NCBI GenBank assembly: GCA_041622675.1
Contig: JBFJYH010000044.1
Span: forward strand, 1-20,612
Direction of reading: 5' to 3'
DNA from: Reddybacter sp041622675
Lineage (GTDB): Bacteria > Pseudomonadota > Gammaproteobacteria > Pseudomonadales > Porticoccaceae
DNA: 20,612 nucleotides
Shown here: one piece after another, positions 7,289-14,594 of the stretch
How positions within the stretch are numbered: the stretch's first letter is position 1
How the letters are laid out: each line of letters starts with the position of its first letter
Made by a program: the position numbers and the translations under genes
The notes under the pieces: generated by a model
What the model was told of the DNA's origin: nothing
What the model saw: the letters and a program-made list of their open reading frames with translations, nothing else
The model's database searches: none

Positions 7289-8500
7289 ATGAGTGGAGTT
7301 ATCAATCAACATTGGCATTTTGCCATTGTCGGCGCCGGTTTAAGCGGTGTTTGCCTTGCTGTGCTGCTGGCCCGCGAGCAACCCCAGTGGAATATTCTCC
7401 TAATCGACAGTCAAGCCCCTGAAGCTGCGCCCGATCATCGTGCTTCGGCCCTCTCTGCCAGTACGGTGGATGTCCTGCAATCCATGGGTCTCTGGTCGAC
7501 GTTGGTCGCTCAAACAGCGCCGATCACCGGGATTGATGTCTCTGATCGAGGCCATATCGGTTCAGCCAGTCTAAATGCGAGGGAGCAAAGCCTTAGCGCC
7601 TATGGCCATGTGGTTGAGAATGCGCACCTAGCCGAAGCATTTGCACAAGCTCTTGTGAAATACCCCAATATTACTCGCATCTCGTCTAGATCTCTTGGGT
7701 TAATCAAGCCGCGACGTCGAGGTATGTGTTTGGCTCTGGAGGAGAGTGAGTACTTGGCAGATTTAGTGGTTATTGCTGGTGGTGAGCACCGATCACTTGC
7801 AGAAAAGCTGGGTATTACTTATCGCCACTATGACTATCAGCGGGCGGCACTGGTGGCCAACTTAACTATGGCCCAGGCTCACGAAGGTTTGGCTCACGAG
7901 CGCTTTACCGGTGACGGGGCCATTGCGCTACTGCCACTGCCGGGTGAGACTGGCAAACGGGTTTCACTGGTGTGGACGCTCCCCCCCGAACAAGCTGAAA
8001 AGATGCAAACGGCTGCACCTGAAGAGTTTATTCGCTGCCTCAACCAGCAGCTCGGCAGTCGCGCTGGTGTGGCCCTTGAGGTTGCTTATCGCCAGTGTTT
8101 CCCGGTGAAAAAAGTGATTGCCGCTGAACAGGTGCGCAGTCATTTGCTGCTTCTGGGCAATGCTGCCCATAGTATGCATCCGGTTGCGGGACAGGGTTTT
8201 AATTTGACGGTTCGCGATATGGCGACCCTCGCCGAGTTACTTGCTAAAGCTCACGACGAGGGTACAGCGCCGGGGGATTTAGGGGTGCTACAGCGTTATG
8301 CAAAGCTGCGTAAAGACGATCAAGGTCGCACCATCGCCCTGAGTGATAAATTGCCAAAACTCTTTGGTATGAATGAACCACTGGCGATGGCGGCACGCAA
8401 TATTGGGCTGGTCACTCTCGATTTATTACCCCCCTTGCGCCAAAGCTTCGCACGCTTTGGCGCAGGTTTAATGGCGCGCAGGGCGCGTTTGCGTGAGTGA
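7289..8500 (+). CDS. ubiH: 2-octaprenyl-6-methoxyphenol hydroxylase UbiH-like
   Basis: FAD-dependent aromatic monooxygenase of ubiquinone biosynthesis (C1 hydroxylation in the UbiH group), acting at the membrane-associated Ubi complex. The 403-aa protein has the Rossmann FAD motif VGAGLSG (14-20), an arginine after strand 2 (DHRASALS, near 50-57), and the C-terminal flavin motif GNAAHSMHPVAGQGFNL (from residue 290); the GN variant of GD is normal for UbiH. The middle 'DG' motif reads IAGGEHRS (162-169) instead of ADGxxS, so the usual Asp is Gly. No clear Shine-Dalgarno precedes the ATG. Followed 21 bases later by the ubiI-type paralogue, so co-transcription is likely. Confidence 0.92.
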   Translation: MSGVINQHWHFAIVGAGLSGVCLAVLLAREQPQWNILLIDSQAPEAAPDHRASALSASTVDVLQSMGLWSTLVAQTAPITGIDVSDRGHIGSASLNAREQSLSAYGHVVENAHLAEAFAQALVKYPNITRISSRSLGLIKPRRRGMCLALEESEYLADLVVIAGGEHRSLAEKLGITYRHYDYQRAALVANLTMAQAHEGLAHERFTGDGAIALLPLPGETGKRVSLVWTLPPEQAEKMQTAAPEEFIRCLNQQLGSRAGVALEVAYRQCFPVKKVIAAEQVRSHLLLLGNAAHSMHPVAGQGFNLTVRDMATLAELLAKAHDEGTAPGDLGVLQRYAKLRKDDQGRTIALSDKLPKLFGMNEPLAMAARNIGLVTLDLLPPLRQSFARFGAGLMARRARLRE

Positions 8501-8521
8501 GATAATAAGAGGGATACCGAG

Positions 8522-9808
8522 GTGCACAAGGTGAATAAGCCGGTGAGTGAAGCAAGCGAAAGTCCGCGGCACTACGATATTATTGTCGTCGGCGCCGGTC
8601 TTGTTGGTGCCGCTTTTGCCCTGCACATGGCGCGTATATTTACCGACAGGGCGAGGCGCAACAGTCCGCAAAACCCCGGTAGAGTGGCTCTGCTTGAGGC
8701 CCGCGCTATTGTCCCTTCAGCAAGCTCGTCTGCCACCACCTTTGATCCGCAGGTGGTGGCATTAACCGAAGGCTCCCGCCAATGGCTTGAGGCCCTTGAG
8801 GTTTGGCAAAACTGTGAATCGAGAGCTTGTCCCTACAGCCGAATGCAGGTGAGAGATGGCGAAGGCACGGGCTGTATCGAATTCGATGCCGCTGAAGTCC
8901 AGTGTGCCAACCTCGGTCATATTGTCGAAAACAGCCTACTGCGAGCCAGTTTGTTAAAGGCTATTGCCGAGCAGGACAATATCGATCTGCACTGTCCGAC
9001 ACCGGTGAAATCATTGCACCGCGATGGTGACTCTATCATCGTCAACGTGGCCGATGGCGAACCATTGATCAGCTCACTGGTCGTTGCGGCTGACGGCGCC
9101 AATTCCCCGACTCGAGAGCAAATGGGTTTTAAACTGCGCACCTGGGGCTACGAGCACACTGCCATTACGGCAACGCTGAAAACCGAGAAGCCCCACGGCT
9201 TTACTGCCCGCCAGTGGTTTACACCGAGCGGCCCCCTGGCCTTTTTACCTCTACGCTCCTCGGCAGAGCAAAGCCCCGATCAAGCCTGCTACATCTCCAT
9301 TGTTTGGTCGCAAACCGCTGCACAAGCAGAGCGTTTGATGGCGCTCGATAAAGCGGCATTTTGCCGTGAGCTGATGATCACCAGTGAAGACACTCTGGGT
9401 GCTATTGAATTGGCAAGCGAACGCCTGCAATTTCCTCTCATTCAGCGCCACGGGGTGGACTATGTGCAGGCAGGCATAGCCCTGATTGGCGATGCTGCCC
9501 ACACCATTCATCCACTGGCGGGGCAGGGCGTGAATCTTGGTTTTAGCGACGCGCGTGTATTGGCTGAGGAGTTAGAGCGGACTCTCGAGCACGGCAGCAG
9601 CCTCGGTGGCCTGCAAACCCTCAAACGCTACCAGCGCCGCCGCAAACCCGATAATTTGGCAATGATGGCGGCAATGGAGGGCTTTAAGCGTTTGTTTGAG
9701 CGCGAAGAGTTGCCAGTACGACTGTTGCGCAATATCGGCATGAGTGGCTTAAATGATATGGCGCCCTTAAAAAACCGTATTATTCGCCAGGCGATGGGCT
9801 TAGTTTAA
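8522..9808 (+). CDS. ubiI: UbiI/VisC-type ubiquinone biosynthesis hydroxylase (GTG start)
   Basis: Second FAD monooxygenase of the UbiH/F/I family, 428 aa; by context and length most likely the C5 hydroxylase UbiI (VisC), though UbiF-like activity cannot be excluded. Motifs: VGAGLVG (23-29), FDPQVVALTEGS (near 74-85), a canonical DG motif AADGANSPTREQMGF (about 187-201) and GDAAHTIHPLAGQGVNLG (from 323). An extra basic loop (DRARRNSPQNPGR, about 42-54) lengthens the strand-helix region compared with E. coli UbiI. Start is GTG: AAGAGGG (8507-8513) is 8 bases upstream and no ATG is in frame before the Rossmann motif. It forms a tandem with ubiH. Confidence 0.88.
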   Translation: MHKVNKPVSEASESPRHYDIIVVGAGLVGAAFALHMARIFTDRARRNSPQNPGRVALLEARAIVPSASSSATTFDPQVVALTEGSRQWLEALEVWQNCESRACPYSRMQVRDGEGTGCIEFDAAEVQCANLGHIVENSLLRASLLKAIAEQDNIDLHCPTPVKSLHRDGDSIIVNVADGEPLISSLVVAADGANSPTREQMGFKLRTWGYEHTAITATLKTEKPHGFTARQWFTPSGPLAFLPLRSSAEQSPDQACYISIVWSQTAAQAERLMALDKAAFCRELMITSEDTLGAIELASERLQFPLIQRHGVDYVQAGIALIGDAAHTIHPLAGQGVNLGFSDARVLAEELERTLEHGSSLGGLQTLKRYQRRRKPDNLAMMAAMEGFKRLFEREELPVRLLRNIGMSGLNDMAPLKNRIIRQAMGLV

Positions 9809-9871
9809 GAGGGCTCGATAAGGGCAGGGGCGCAGAGTGCTTTTTCGTCATGCAATATCCATGTATTGAAT

Positions 9872-10795
9872 TTAATCGCCGCACTCCTCCACATCATGAA
9901 ACCGGGTGTAATCAATCATCCGTTTGCCATCTTTATGTTGACTGAAAATATTGGCAAAACGCTTATTGAAAAGAAAGTGTTTTGCTTCATAAATGTAGTT
10001 GGTGTGTACGGTCTGAGCGAATATATCTTCAATACCGTCGAGAGTGATAATTAATAGGGTGCTCAAGTTTTCAATGGCTGATTCATCGAGCCTGTAGAGA
10101 GGACTTTGTTCGTCAATGATATGTGCCAGTGTCCAGGTTAGAGCAAAGATGGGGACATTGTCCCTTTCTAGTTTGAGGTCAATAAAGCGACGCTCGAAAA
10201 TGCTATCTGGGTCGCGATCCTCCATCATTAATACAGCGCTGACACGACAATTGACGATAGTCGAACGCTTACGGCCATTGGCGAGTCGAACGAATAAGGT
10301 GGGCTGGCCGCGGTGCTGGCTAATTAATACCTGTCGGCTAAATAGGACACTAGCTCGAGGTTTGGCAAAGCGGGCAAAAACCAGCCCGGTTAATACGGCA
10401 ACAAATAATAAGCCCGAGAAAACGTCGACCATGACAATGATATGGGTGACGCCGTTTTTCGGTAGTAAGTAACCGTAGCCAATGGTAGTGCTGGTTTGAA
10501 AGCTGAAAATATAGGCATCGATAAATGAATTCGGCCGGGCATTGAGAATCATGTCGCCGCCGAGAAAATAGACCAAGGCAAAACCGGCGTTGATGCAGAG
10601 ATAAATAAAAATGGCGCCGAGAAAAAATTGCGGCCAGTTGGCGAGCATCACGCGATAGTAAAAGTCACTGATTAAGGAGCCGCGTAAGCCCTTGGTATGT
10701 ACATTCAAGGTGCGACTGTTTTGGACTGCAGGCGGTGGTATGGCAGGATTTCTAATATTGACAGGCCCAGAGCTTGTTTCGGACGGTGTTTTCAT
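9872..10795 (-). CDS. Inward-rectifier (Kir/KirBac-type) potassium channel
   Basis: 307-aa inner-membrane K+ channel subunit, presumably tetrameric. Order: disordered N-terminus (1-30), amphipathic slide helix SLISDFYYRVM (40-50), TM1 (about 57-79), pore helix (about 90-102), selectivity filter TTIGYG (103-108), TM2 (about 117-142) ending in the Kir-family ARFAKPRASVLFS junction, then a cytoplasmic immunoglobulin-like IRK domain (150-300) with RLANGRKRSTIVNCRVSAVL in two parts. These match the KirBac group; physiological role in bacteria is poorly known. AAGG lies 7 bases upstream of the ATG. The gene converges on ubiI (63-base gap) and diverges from gcvT, so it is a single-gene unit unrelated in function to its neighbours. 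Confidence 0.92.
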   Translation of the reverse strand: MKTPSETSSGPVNIRNPAIPPPAVQNSRTLNVHTKGLRGSLISDFYYRVMLANWPQFFLGAIFIYLCINAGFALVYFLGGDMILNARPNSFIDAYIFSFQTSTTIGYGYLLPKNGVTHIIVMVDVFSGLLFVAVLTGLVFARFAKPRASVLFSRQVLISQHRGQPTLFVRLANGRKRSTIVNCRVSAVLMMEDRDPDSIFERRFIDLKLERDNVPIFALTWTLAHIIDEQSPLYRLDESAIENLSTLLIITLDGIEDIFAQTVHTNYIYEAKHFLFNKRFANIFSQHKDGKRMIDYTRFHDVEECGD

Positions 10796-10850
10796 AGTCG
10801 TGCCTTGTTGCGCTATATTTATGGTTTAGGATTGATAGTAATCGAAAGCG

Positions 10851-10864
10851 CCGGCGAGAGCCGG
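10851..10864 (+). other. Small GNRA-capped hairpin upstream of gcvT
   Basis: CCGGC-GAGA-GCCGG forms a perfect 5-bp stem with a GAGA (GNRA) tetraloop, 68 bases before the gcvT ATG. AGCGCC occurs at 10847, 10887 and 10900 around it. I do not see the conserved glycine-riboswitch core here. Confidence 0.4.
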
Positions 10865-10932
10865 AGTAACGTCGTGATGATTTATCAGCGCCATATGTAA
10901 GCGCCAGTCAGTAAAAGAGTGAGCTTTTATTA

Positions 10933-12057
10933 ATGAATTCTCGCACTTGTTTATATGCGGCCCATGAAAAACTGGGTGCAAAAATGGTCGATTTTAGTGG
11001 TTGGGATATGCCCTTGCATTATGGCTCGCAAATTCAAGAGCACCACTGTGTACGCCTTGACTGTGGCATGTTCGATGTGAGCCACATGACCGTAGTCGAT
11101 ATTGGTGGCAGTGATGTGCGGGCTTATCTTCGCCATTTGCTCGCTAATGATGTGGCCAAAATTAGCGCTCCAGGCCAGGGAATCTACAGTGCCATGCTCA
11201 ATCACAGGGGCGGTGTGATTGATGACTTAATTGTCTACGCCCTACCTAGCGGTTTTCGCCTGGTAGTCAATTGTGCAACCAGTGAAAAAGATATCGCTTG
11301 GATGAACGATTGTGCTCAAGGGTTTCAGGTACTTGTGCAGCAACGGGAAGACCTCGCCATGATCTCCGTGCAGGGGCCACAGGCGATAGCGCGTGTCAAC
11401 TCAGTGGTGGGGCAAGCGCTCGGCGCTAAAATAAGTGCGCTAAAACCTTTCAATAGCCTTTACGCGTCACCCTCTCAGGTAGGTGACAACTGGCAATACG
11501 CGCGAACTGGTTACACCGGTGAGGAGGGTCTGGAAATCATCTTACCCGGCAGTGAGGCTGAATTTTTTTGGTGGCAATTACACTCAGCTGGCGTGCAACC
11601 CGCAGGGCTCGCTGCACGCGATACATTACGGTTAGAGGCGGGACTCAACCTCTATGGCCATGAAATGGATGAGAATATTTTACCTCTGCAAGCGAATATG
11701 GCATGGACAATTGACTGGCGTGATAGTGAACGAGATTTTATCGGCCGCCCTGCCTTACTTGCCGCAAGTGACGCAGGCCAGCAGGAAAAGTTAGTGGGTT
11801 TATTATTAACCCAACGCGGTGTATTACGTGATGGTCAGCACGTTTATTTTGCTGGTTGTGATCAGCCGGGGGTGATTACCAGTGGTAGCTTTTCTCCGAC
11901 ACTGGGGTATTCTATCGCGCTGGCTCGAGTCCCCGTGGACGCGGGGGCGTGGGGTGAGGTCGCGATGCGTAAAAAACGCGAGACTGTGAGGCTGGTTGCG
12001 CCCGGATTTGTGCGCCACGGCCAGCCAGTAATAGCGCCTTGTATTGTTCAGCCCTGA
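10933..12057 (+). CDS. gcvT: Glycine cleavage system T protein (aminomethyltransferase)
   Basis: Transfers the methylene group from the aminomethyl-lipoyl arm of H protein to tetrahydrofolate, releasing ammonia. 374 aa, usual length. Seen: MVDFSGWDMPLHYGSQIQEHH in two parts (18-38), GMFDVSHM (45-52), the folate/catalytic Asp region GGVIDDLIVY (93-102), ARTGYTGEEGLEI (near 192-204) and AARDTLRLEAGLNLYGHEMD in two parts (near 230-250). The ribosome-binding site is weak (GAGTGAG about 10 bases before ATG). gcvH follows after 47 bases. Works with GcvP and lipoamide dehydrogenase, neither encoded here. Confidence 0.96.
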   Translation: MNSRTCLYAAHEKLGAKMVDFSGWDMPLHYGSQIQEHHCVRLDCGMFDVSHMTVVDIGGSDVRAYLRHLLANDVAKISAPGQGIYSAMLNHRGGVIDDLIVYALPSGFRLVVNCATSEKDIAWMNDCAQGFQVLVQQREDLAMISVQGPQAIARVNSVVGQALGAKISALKPFNSLYASPSQVGDNWQYARTGYTGEEGLEIILPGSEAEFFWWQLHSAGVQPAGLAARDTLRLEAGLNLYGHEMDENILPLQANMAWTIDWRDSERDFIGRPALLAASDAGQQEKLVGLLLTQRGVLRDGQHVYFAGCDQPGVITSGSFSPTLGYSIALARVPVDAGAWGEVAMRKKRETVRLVAPGFVRHGQPVIAPCIVQP

Positions 12058-12104
12058 GCTGATTGGCCCAATCAATTGATAACGCTAGTAAGTGGAGAAA
12101 GGTA

Positions 12105-12494
12105 ATGAGTGACACCCCTAAAGAACTGAAATATGCCGTAACTCACGAGTGGGCTCTCGATGAGGGCGACGGTGTGGTCAGCGTGGGCATTACCGACTAC
12201 GCTCAGGAAAGCTTAGGCGATGTGGTTTATGTCGAGTTACCTGAGGTGGGTGATAAATTATCAGCGGCCGACGAAGCCGGTGCCGTTGAGTCAGTCAAGG
12301 CGGCATCTGATATTTTCGCCCCAGTGTCGGGAGAAGTGATTGCAATTAACGAAGATCTGGAAGACGCGCCCGAAACCATTAACGATTCCCCCTATGGTGA
12401 TGGCTGGTTCTTCAAACTTAAAATGTCCGATCCCTCCGAACTGGAACATCTACTCCGTGCCGATGGATACATTGAAAGCGTCGACGAGGAATAG
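12105..12494 (+). CDS. gcvH: Glycine cleavage system H protein
   Basis: Lipoyl carrier that shuttles the aminomethyl group between GcvP, GcvT and lipoamide dehydrogenase. 129 aa. Lipoylation site K65 in AVESVKAASD (60-69), with the typical THEWA (13-17) and LGDVVYVELPEVG (38-50) motifs and the C-terminal YGDGWFFKL. The reading frame is open back to a TTG at 12063, but the ATG at 12105 is chosen because GGAGAAAGG precedes it (GGAG 9 bases, AGG 2 bases upstream) and it gives the normal N-terminus. Downstream is an rRNA methyltransferase, not gcvP. Confidence 0.96.
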   Translation: MSDTPKELKYAVTHEWALDEGDGVVSVGITDYAQESLGDVVYVELPEVGDKLSAADEAGAVESVKAASDIFAPVSGEVIAINEDLEDAPETINDSPYGDGWFFKLKMSDPSELEHLLRADGYIESVDEE

Positions 12495-12514
12495 CTCCGG
12501 CGTTGTTGAAACCC

Positions 12515-12550
12515 CCGCTCCCTAATAGCTGGGTGCGGTTACCATTTTTT
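12515..12550 (+). terminator. Possible rho-independent terminator after gcvH
   Basis: CCGC-T-CCC pairs with GGG-T-GCGG (12515-12522 with 12531-12538; one T-T mismatch, 8-base loop), followed after six bases by TTTTTT (12545-12550). The stem is short and the T-run is not immediately adjacent, so it may only attenuate read-through into the methyltransferase gene. Confidence 0.35.
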
Positions 12551-12572
12551 ACACGCAAAGAGTCCCACTGAT

Positions 12573-13763
12573 ATGCCCGACGCCGTTTTACGTCTTAAAA
12601 AAGGCACCGACCGCCGCCTGCGCGGCGGTCACTTATGGATTTATAGCAACGAGGTTGATAGTGCTGCAACTCCTTTAAAAAATATGGTGCCTGGTAGCAC
12701 GGTGGTGGTTGAAGACGCTCGAGGGAAGCCCCTCGGTGCGGCAACGGTGAATCCGGCAAGCTTAATTTGTGCTCGGCTCTATAGTCGCCAGGCTACGAGA
12801 GAACTCGATTCCAGTTTGTTAGTGGACCGCTTGCAAAGCGCTTTAGCCTTGCGTGAGCAGCTCTATCCTGAGAGCTGTTATCGCCTCGCTTATGGCGAAG
12901 CTGATTTATTACCAGGGCTGATTGTCGATCGTTACGGTGACTATTTAGCCTTGCAGACTACGACTGCGGGGATGGACTGTCGCATGCCAATGGTGCTTGA
13001 AGCCCTGTGCGAGGTGCTAAAGCCGAAGGGTATTATCAGTAAGAATAGTGGTGTTTTTCGCACTGCAGAACAATTGCCCGAGGAGCAAAGTGTGCTCTTT
13101 GGCGAAGTGCCCGAACAGGTTGAGTTGATCGAGAATGGCTGTCGTTTTGTCGCGCCTCTGGTCGATGGTCAAAAGACCGGCTGGTTTTACGACCATCGGG
13201 AAAATCGCGCGTTTATGCAGCGTTTCTGCGCCGCTAAGAGTGTCTTGGATGTATTCAGCTATGCGGGTGGTTGGGGTGTGCAGGCCGCAGCTGCAGGCGC
13301 CTCGTCTGTGGTGTGTGTTGATTCTTCAGTCAGTGCTCTCGAATTAGTGCAGCATAATGCACAGTTGAACGATGCGGGTGATCGGGTAAGCAGCTTGCAG
13401 GGCAAGGCGGCTGAAGTGATGAAGGCCTTACAGAAAGAACAGCGCCGCTTTGACGTTATTGTGCTCGACCCGCCGGCCTTTATTAAACGCAAGAAAGATC
13501 AGAAGCCGGGTGAAAAGGCCTACCATCAAATTAATGAGTTGGCGCTGAGGTTATTAGCACCGGGTGGCCTGCTAATATCGGCATCGTGTTCTATGCATTT
13601 GCCGACAGAGAGCTTGCAAAAAATTATCCGTAGTGCCGGTGGCACACGCAGCCGCCGGCTACAAATACTTGCGTCATTGGGGCAGGGGCCAGATCACCCT
13701 GTTCACCCCTCCATTGCAGAAACGTCTTATTTAAAGGCCATTTTTGCACGGGATTTGGGCTGA
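12573..13763 (+). CDS. rlmI: RlmI-like 23S rRNA (cytosine-5) methyltransferase
   Basis: Class I SAM-dependent RNA methyltransferase with an N-terminal PUA domain; E. coli RlmI makes m5C1962 in 23S rRNA. 396 aa, the family's length. PUA part: RRLRGGHLWIYSNEV (14-28) and VEDARGKPLGAATVNP (about 46-61). Central EEHUD-like part: YGEADLLPGLIVDRYGDY in two runs (107-124). Rossmann part: KTGWFYDHRENR (201-212), SAM motif LDVFSYAGGWG (225-235), motif IV VLDPPAFIKRKKD (297-309), catalytic-type Cys in SASCS (C339). The specific position modified is inferred from homology. A perfect GC-rich inverted repeat lies in codons 13-20. Confidence 0.88.
   Translation: MPDAVLRLKKGTDRRLRGGHLWIYSNEVDSAATPLKNMVPGSTVVVEDARGKPLGAATVNPASLICARLYSRQATRELDSSLLVDRLQSALALREQLYPESCYRLAYGEADLLPGLIVDRYGDYLALQTTTAGMDCRMPMVLEALCEVLKPKGIISKNSGVFRTAEQLPEEQSVLFGEVPEQVELIENGCRFVAPLVDGQKTGWFYDHRENRAFMQRFCAAKSVLDVFSYAGGWGVQAAAAGASSVVCVDSSVSALELVQHNAQLNDAGDRVSSLQGKAAEVMKALQKEQRRFDVIVLDPPAFIKRKKDQKPGEKAYHQINELALRLLAPGGLLISASCSMHLPTESLQKIIRSAGGTRSRRLQILASLGQGPDHPVHPSIAETSYLKAIFARDLG
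12609..12630 (+). repeat. 9-bp perfect hairpin inside the 5' end of rlmI
   Basis: GACCGCCGC (12609-12617) and GCGGCGGTC (12622-12630) are exact inverse complements around a CTGC loop. It falls 36 bases after the start codon, in codons for the conserved RRLRGG motif. Confidence 0.6.
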
Positions 13764-13807
13764 TTGGCCCTTGTTTCAATAAGCCCAGCCACTGATTTTT
13801 ATTGCCT

Positions 13808-14566
13808 ATGTGCCTCGTTACTCTCGCCTTTCAGTCTCATCCACGTTACCCACTAATTGTGGTGGCCAATAGAGATGAGTTTTATGATCGGCCGACGCAA
13901 GCCGCAGAGTTTTGGGCCGATAGGCCGAATATTCTCGCTGGCCGGGATCTCGACGCTGGTGGCACTTGGTTTGGTGTTGATCGCAAGGGTAAGTGGGCGA
14001 CGGTGACCAATACTCGTGGTGGTGGCTATCGTGCGGATAAATCCAGAGGGGGGCTTCCGACGGGGTTTTTATTACACGAGGGTACGAGTGAAGATTATTT
14101 CCAGGCCGTACTGGAGGAGGGCGAACTGTACAGTGGCTTTAATCTGCTCGCCGGCTCAGTCGATGAATTACTGTTTTGCACTAATGCTCGGGGCGGTGTT
14201 CAGTACTTGAAGCCTGGTATTTTTACCTTGAGCAACGATTCCTTGGATACGCCTTGGCCAAAATCGGAGTTGGCGCGAGCGCGGCTCGGTCATGCGATTG
14301 TGGGAGATGAGCTGGATAGTGAGGTTTTATTGTCTGTGTTGGGCTCTCGAGAGACTTTTCCCGATCACCTCTTACCCGATACGGGCTTGGGTATTGAAAT
14401 GGAGCGTAGCTTGTCATCACCGTTCATTGTCGGTCCCAGCTATGGCACGCGTTGCACCACGGTTTTACTGATCGATAATCAAGGCAATGTCGAATTGGTC
14501 GAGCAAAATTTTGTTCAGGGCAAAAAAATTGGCAAGCTTGGGCGGTATCAGTTTAGAGTTGATTAA
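13808..14566 (+). CDS. NRDE family protein (TANGO2-like, N-terminal Cys)
   Basis: 252-aa protein of the NRDE/TANGO2 family. It begins MCLVTLAF, with Cys at position 2 (an N-terminal nucleophile-like position in the family), and has the name-giving NRDEF at 21-25 followed by YDRPTQAAEFW, then DLDAGGTWFGVDRKGKWA in the usual place and a C-terminal YGTRCTTVLLID. Animal TANGO2/HRG-9 homologues have been implicated in heme trafficking; the bacterial role is not established. An in-frame TTG two codons earlier exists, but the family's conserved MC start decides for ATG 13808. No clear Shine-Dalgarno is visible. It converges on ptsP. Confidence 0.88.
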   Translation: MCLVTLAFQSHPRYPLIVVANRDEFYDRPTQAAEFWADRPNILAGRDLDAGGTWFGVDRKGKWATVTNTRGGGYRADKSRGGLPTGFLLHEGTSEDYFQAVLEEGELYSGFNLLAGSVDELLFCTNARGGVQYLKPGIFTLSNDSLDTPWPKSELARARLGHAIVGDELDSEVLLSVLGSRETFPDHLLPDTGLGIEMERSLSSPFIVGPSYGTRCTTVLLIDNQGNVELVEQNFVQGKKIGKLGRYQFRVD

Positions 14567-14594
14567 CGGGCTTTCTTAGCCGAACTCCATGCTT

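Noticed and set aside
10796..10932. Glycine riboswitch upstream of gcvT
   Set aside because: The gap is short and the conserved core is not seen; only a simple hairpin is present.
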